From Doris montereyensis (taxonomy: Eukaryota; Mollusca; Gastropoda; Nudibranchia; Dorididae): a stretch of DNA of 64,000 bases. Shown here piece after piece: positions 60,373 through 64,000 of this stretch. The translations under genes and the position numbers were made by a program. The DNA is taken from assembly GCA_037039925.1 (NCBI GenBank), contig JAXRKP010001130.1, positions 86,001 through 150,000 on the forward strand. The letters are read 5' to 3'. The notes beneath the pieces are model-generated. The model was not told the origin of the DNA. It saw nothing but the letters and a program-made list of their open reading frames with translations, and made no database searches. Positions within the stretch are counted from its first letter, which is position 1, and every line of letters begins with the position of its first letter.

Positions 60373-60792
60373 CATTGATATCGATGTTTGCATGCTGCTA
60401 AATGTTGTAATATTTGTGTCCATATGGAAACCAAAACAAAAGACAAAAACAATAAAAGCAAATAAAATAATCCATTGCCATAAAGCAGTGAAATACATTT
60501 TGACTTTACAGAGTTGTTGCCCTTTGTCTAATGTGACCATTATGTGGTGTGCGCAGACATTTCTCAACTGTGCGCATCTTTCTCCCTGGTGTTGCGTGCG
60601 TATACGCGCACAAGTAAGTAGAGAATGTTGCTGGTAGGTCCTCCAGTTGGCTGGCGAGTGGGGGTAATTTGCAATGAACCAAACCTTGTCTTTGTGTCTG
60701 TGTTTGTGGTGTGTGTCTGTCGGTCTCTCTATCTCGGTCTCATTCTCATTCTCTGTCTTTGTACCTGTCTGTCTCTGTTTTTGTCTTGTCTC
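60373..60792. other. Non-coding, includes a partial ~140-bp repeat start
   Basis: GTTGCTGGTAGGTCCTCCAG near 60627 matches the 5' part of the dispersed repeat. The remainder is CTGT/CT-rich or unclassified. Confidence 0.4.
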
Positions 60793-60930
60793 TCGTGGGC
60801 GGTTGGCATGTGCTACTGGTAGGTCCTATTTCTTGCCTTTTTCTTTTCTTTTCACTCTTTCACCTATTTTTTATTTTGTTGTTTCCTTTTAGTTCACCGG
60901 GAGATGACCATATATTATGGTGGATGTGGT
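60793..60930 (+). repeat. Dispersed ~140-bp repeat, copy 10
   Basis: GTGGGCGGTTGGCATGTGCT, ACTGGTAGGTCC, a C/T-rich centre, TTTTGTTGTTTCCTTTTAG, TTCACCGGGAGATGACC and ATGGTGGATG. Close to full length. Confidence 0.8.
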
Positions 60931-61030
60931 GTTCTCTAATTTGTCCGTCGGACCGCCATTTATCTGTGTTGGTGGTTGACTGGCGACAGAGACAGAGAGA
61001 GAATGACAAAGGGGGGGGATAGAGCGAAAA

Positions 61031-61145
61031 TCCTAGTTCTTTCCATTCTTTTACTTTCATATCTCTTGTATCTTGCTGTTTCCTATTAATTCACCATGAA
61101 ATCATCACATGCTGTGGACGGAGTAAATTCCAAGTAACCCAAACT
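61031..61145 (+). repeat. Dispersed ~140-bp repeat, copy 11 (5' end missing)
   Basis: CTTGTATCTTGCTGTTTCCT, ATTAATTCACCATGAAATCA and TGGACGGAGTAAATTCCAAG. It lies only 100 bases after copy 10. Confidence 0.75.
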
Positions 61146-61411
<266 letters not shown>

Positions 61412-61705
61412 GTAGATAGATTGATTAATCAATTTATAATTATATTGACAGGCAGTAGACAGACAAGGAGAAAGATTAGAAAGTAGATAGATTGATTGAT
61501 AAATCATATTGATAGATCGAAAAATAGGAAGACAAAAGAGACTTATACTAGTATAGATAAACAGATCAGTACGGTAGAGAGAAAATGAGAGAGAGAGAGG
61601 GACATGTCGCATCTTTACTACTGTCCTTTTCGTATAAAATTCACAAACTCGCGACCAACAAAGAATGATTGGAATTTACTTATTTATTTACTTATTTTTT
61701 TATTG

Positions 61706-61710
61706 AGAGA

Positions 61711-61786
<76 letters not shown>

Positions 61787-61818
61787 CAGAGAGAGAGAGG
61801 GAGGCAGAGAGAGAGAGT
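61706..61818. repeat. (GA)n microsatellite
   Basis: The only long purine-strand (GA) tract in the window; all other long dinucleotide purine/pyrimidine arrays are CT on the plus strand. Confidence 0.96.
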
Positions 61819-61969
61819 GAGGGGGATTTAGATGTGTAATTGTAATAATATTATGTATTTCTTACAAGATAATAGTTTTTCAAAAGTTTACTTCAACACT
61901 CTCACTCTCAGAGATAATAATTTATTGCAATGCATATAGTATGGATATGATACAATAATAATAATACAG

Positions 61970-62003
<34 letters not shown>

Positions 62004-62315
62004 CAGCGTCTCTTTGGAGATTATTATATTTTGTTGTGTACATGGGGGAGAAGGCATGAAGCTGTAAGACAATTTTTTGGTAGGGTGGGGGCAGGTGAGG
62101 TTAGAGAAAGATAATACATGTCTAACATATTAACATGATTAACATTTACATTTCAAAAAACGATTTACAGTACAAAGCATCTGTTAGCTTCCTATTATAT
62201 TATGATTTTTTTTAAATACAAAAAGAAAAGAAAAAGGAAGATAAATAAGTTCACGGTGCAAGATTATAATTATGATAATATCTTATATAATATAATATCA
62301 CATGAAAGTCCATGA

Positions 62316-62351
<36 letters not shown>

Positions 62352-62489
62352 TCACTTTGGATATCATAAATATAGATAGCTGGTATATTTGGTTTAATAA
62401 TCTTTATTTAGGAATGTGAAGTATTGAAAGAAATGAATAATATCAAGCTCTGGATTTGTATATTTGCGTTACTCTGCTTTCGGTATCTT
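61819..62489. other. AT-rich flank with short (AAT)n and (GT)n arrays
   Basis: AAT repeats at about 61950-61999 and GT repeats at about 62315-62349. No gene was recognised. Confidence 0.6.
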
Positions 62490-62669
62490 GTTCTTTCTGC
62501 CTCTCTGTCTCTCAGTGTCTGTATTAGTTTATGCATGTGTCTGTCTGTCTGTTTGTTTGTTCTGTATGTCCATCTGTCTGTCTGCCTGTCTGCCTTTTAT
62601 CTGTCTCTCTGTCTGTCTGTCTCTGTGTCTGTCTCCTCCCTCCTCCCTCTCTCTCTCTCCTCCTCTCTC

Positions 62670-62733
<64 letters not shown>

Positions 62734-62735
62734 AC
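62490..62735. repeat. (CTGT)n and (CT)n microsatellite
   Basis: CTGT/CTGCC blocks then CT, with CCTC interruptions. Overlapping SLSL, VCLSVCL and RERE frames are artefacts. Confidence 0.95.
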
Positions 62736-64000
62736 TCTTATTTCCTTGCCAAGAACTAATGACATCCTTACGTTAATATATGTAGCATTAAAACAGTTAC
62801 ACCGTACTGAATTATCATGGTTAATAAAAAGTGAGCGCTGAATTAAGAATAAATTCAAAAATATATATACCTTTTGATAAAGAATCTAGCGTCCTTTGAA
62901 ATGTCCTTAAAATGTTAATGTGCTTTAAATAGAAAACAAAAAGAAGAAGAAAAGATCAGAGTAAGCTTCATCAGCTGGAAACCACTACAGAAAATGTCAT
63001 GACATCATCCTTATTTTCATAAAATATTTTTAATCAGAACCTGCCTAACTACATACCCCAACTCAGTAAGACAAAATAGAACGAAACAAAACAGAAGAAC
63101 CCATCTGACAGGAGAAGCGCTGACTTAAAGAACGATTTGTAAGATCTTTATCTTAGTTTGATATTTACTCACTAAACAGTGTACACGGTTTAATCAATGG
63201 GATCGTTATTGAGAAGGAAAAAATAACAATAAAAACTAAAACTACCCTTCTTATCTTTTCCCAAATCAATACACACTGAAATTTGTTCGACTCTTTCAGA
63301 AACCGGTGACAACACTGCAACATCTACAGCGACTGATTTTTTAAAATGTAGTTAGTTAAGCTTAACTGTTGAGACCGTTGCACTATAGAAGACTCCTGAT
63401 AGTGATAACCATGCAGTATGTACGGTAGTTACATAACCTCTGTAGTTCAATAAACTAGGAAAATACCAAATCCATATTTAAGGGAAGCATAAAGGTATAG
63501 AGCCTTTTTTATGATACATGTATAGAAATTTAAAAACATTTTTAAAAAGTTAATATTTTCTAAGTTTTCTTTTGATTTCTTCTTGAAAAGCACATGCAAG
63601 TTTATTCACTTCTAGACCATTGCTTCATTTCTGATGAGAAGTTTAATGTCCTAGGCCTAATTTTCCTCAATTTTTTGTTTCCTCTCTATAATATAATTCA
63701 ACAATCTACATCTTATTAGATCTAGATCTAGTTAATGAAATACCCAAAATTATGTGGGATGCACCATGCATAAGCAAGGCGTACTACCCTTACTCCAAAC
63801 AGTCGACTAGGGCTAGTAGTCGTGTTCTTGGGGGTGGGGGTGGGGGGGGGAGAGAAGAAAAGAGATCACCACACACCCGTAGTTCAATACATGTACAACC
63901 GTTTGGCTACAAACTCAGGGGAGAAAAGCAGTAGATCTATGTACAGTGACGAACTTCATAGACGCTCACATGGGGGGAGTGTGAAATGTGATAATGATAA
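62736..64000. other. Non-coding end of window
   Basis: No coding frame, RNA gene or transposon end was recognised. AGATCTAGATCTAG occurs near 63719, and G-rich runs lie near 63830-63851. Confidence 0.45.

Noticed and set aside
60177..60401. Small poly-Y/poly-I open frames as short peptides
   Set aside because: They are products of an imperfect ATT repeat that is open in several frames.

Overview
This is an animal nuclear genome window: AT-rich, full of long introns, microsatellites and decayed transposable elements, with no operons or ribosome binding sites. The one recognisable host gene is a metazoan chromatin remodeller. The repeat content (long CT, TA and TCTA tracts, RTE-like and CR1/L2-like LINEs, tRNA-derived SINEs, many TAGATCTA palindromes) fits a lophotrochozoan, plausibly a gastropod mollusc. 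That placement is inference; no barcode sequence is present.

Layout. 1-1677: 3' end of an unrecognised plus-strand gene, with its last coding exon at 883-1677. 1678-8040: AT-rich 3' flank, a 46-bp minisatellite (6108-6625) and a 1-kb compound microsatellite. 8398-11897: broken RTE-like LINE, plus strand, with a (TTA)n tail. 11980-12905: minus-strand fragment of a second LINE family. 13-20 kb: no host gene found, but a TAGATCTA-rich patch and a CR1/L2-like reverse-transcriptase relic. 20385-50144: a 23-exon RAD54L2/ARIP4 orthologue (SNF2-family ATPase) on the plus strand. Its introns carry SINEs, a second copy of the RTE-like LINE, a minus-strand LINE relic, a 1.8-kb hAT-like element, a 788-bp TA-flanked mariner/pogo-like element and a perfect 37-bp inverted repeat. 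50145-64000: its 3' flank, dominated by microsatellites and a dispersed ~140-bp repeat.

The RAD54L2 model was built by hand. All 22 introns are GT-AG, and the helicase motifs appear in order ([18 protein letters not shown], the C-terminal helicase block, [11 protein letters not shown]). The frame is broken by 15 single-base indels, mostly in short homopolymers. Allowing for them, every junction phase agrees and the total comes to about 2,324 codons plus a stop. I read these as probable assembly indels in a functional gene, though recent gene decay is not excluded.

No gene cluster or obviously novel enzymatic system was found. The less explained material is the ~140-bp repeat family (about 11 copies, every one seen on the plus strand), the intronic inverted repeat with a hammerhead-like half-motif in its loop, and the long disordered C-terminal region of the remodeller.
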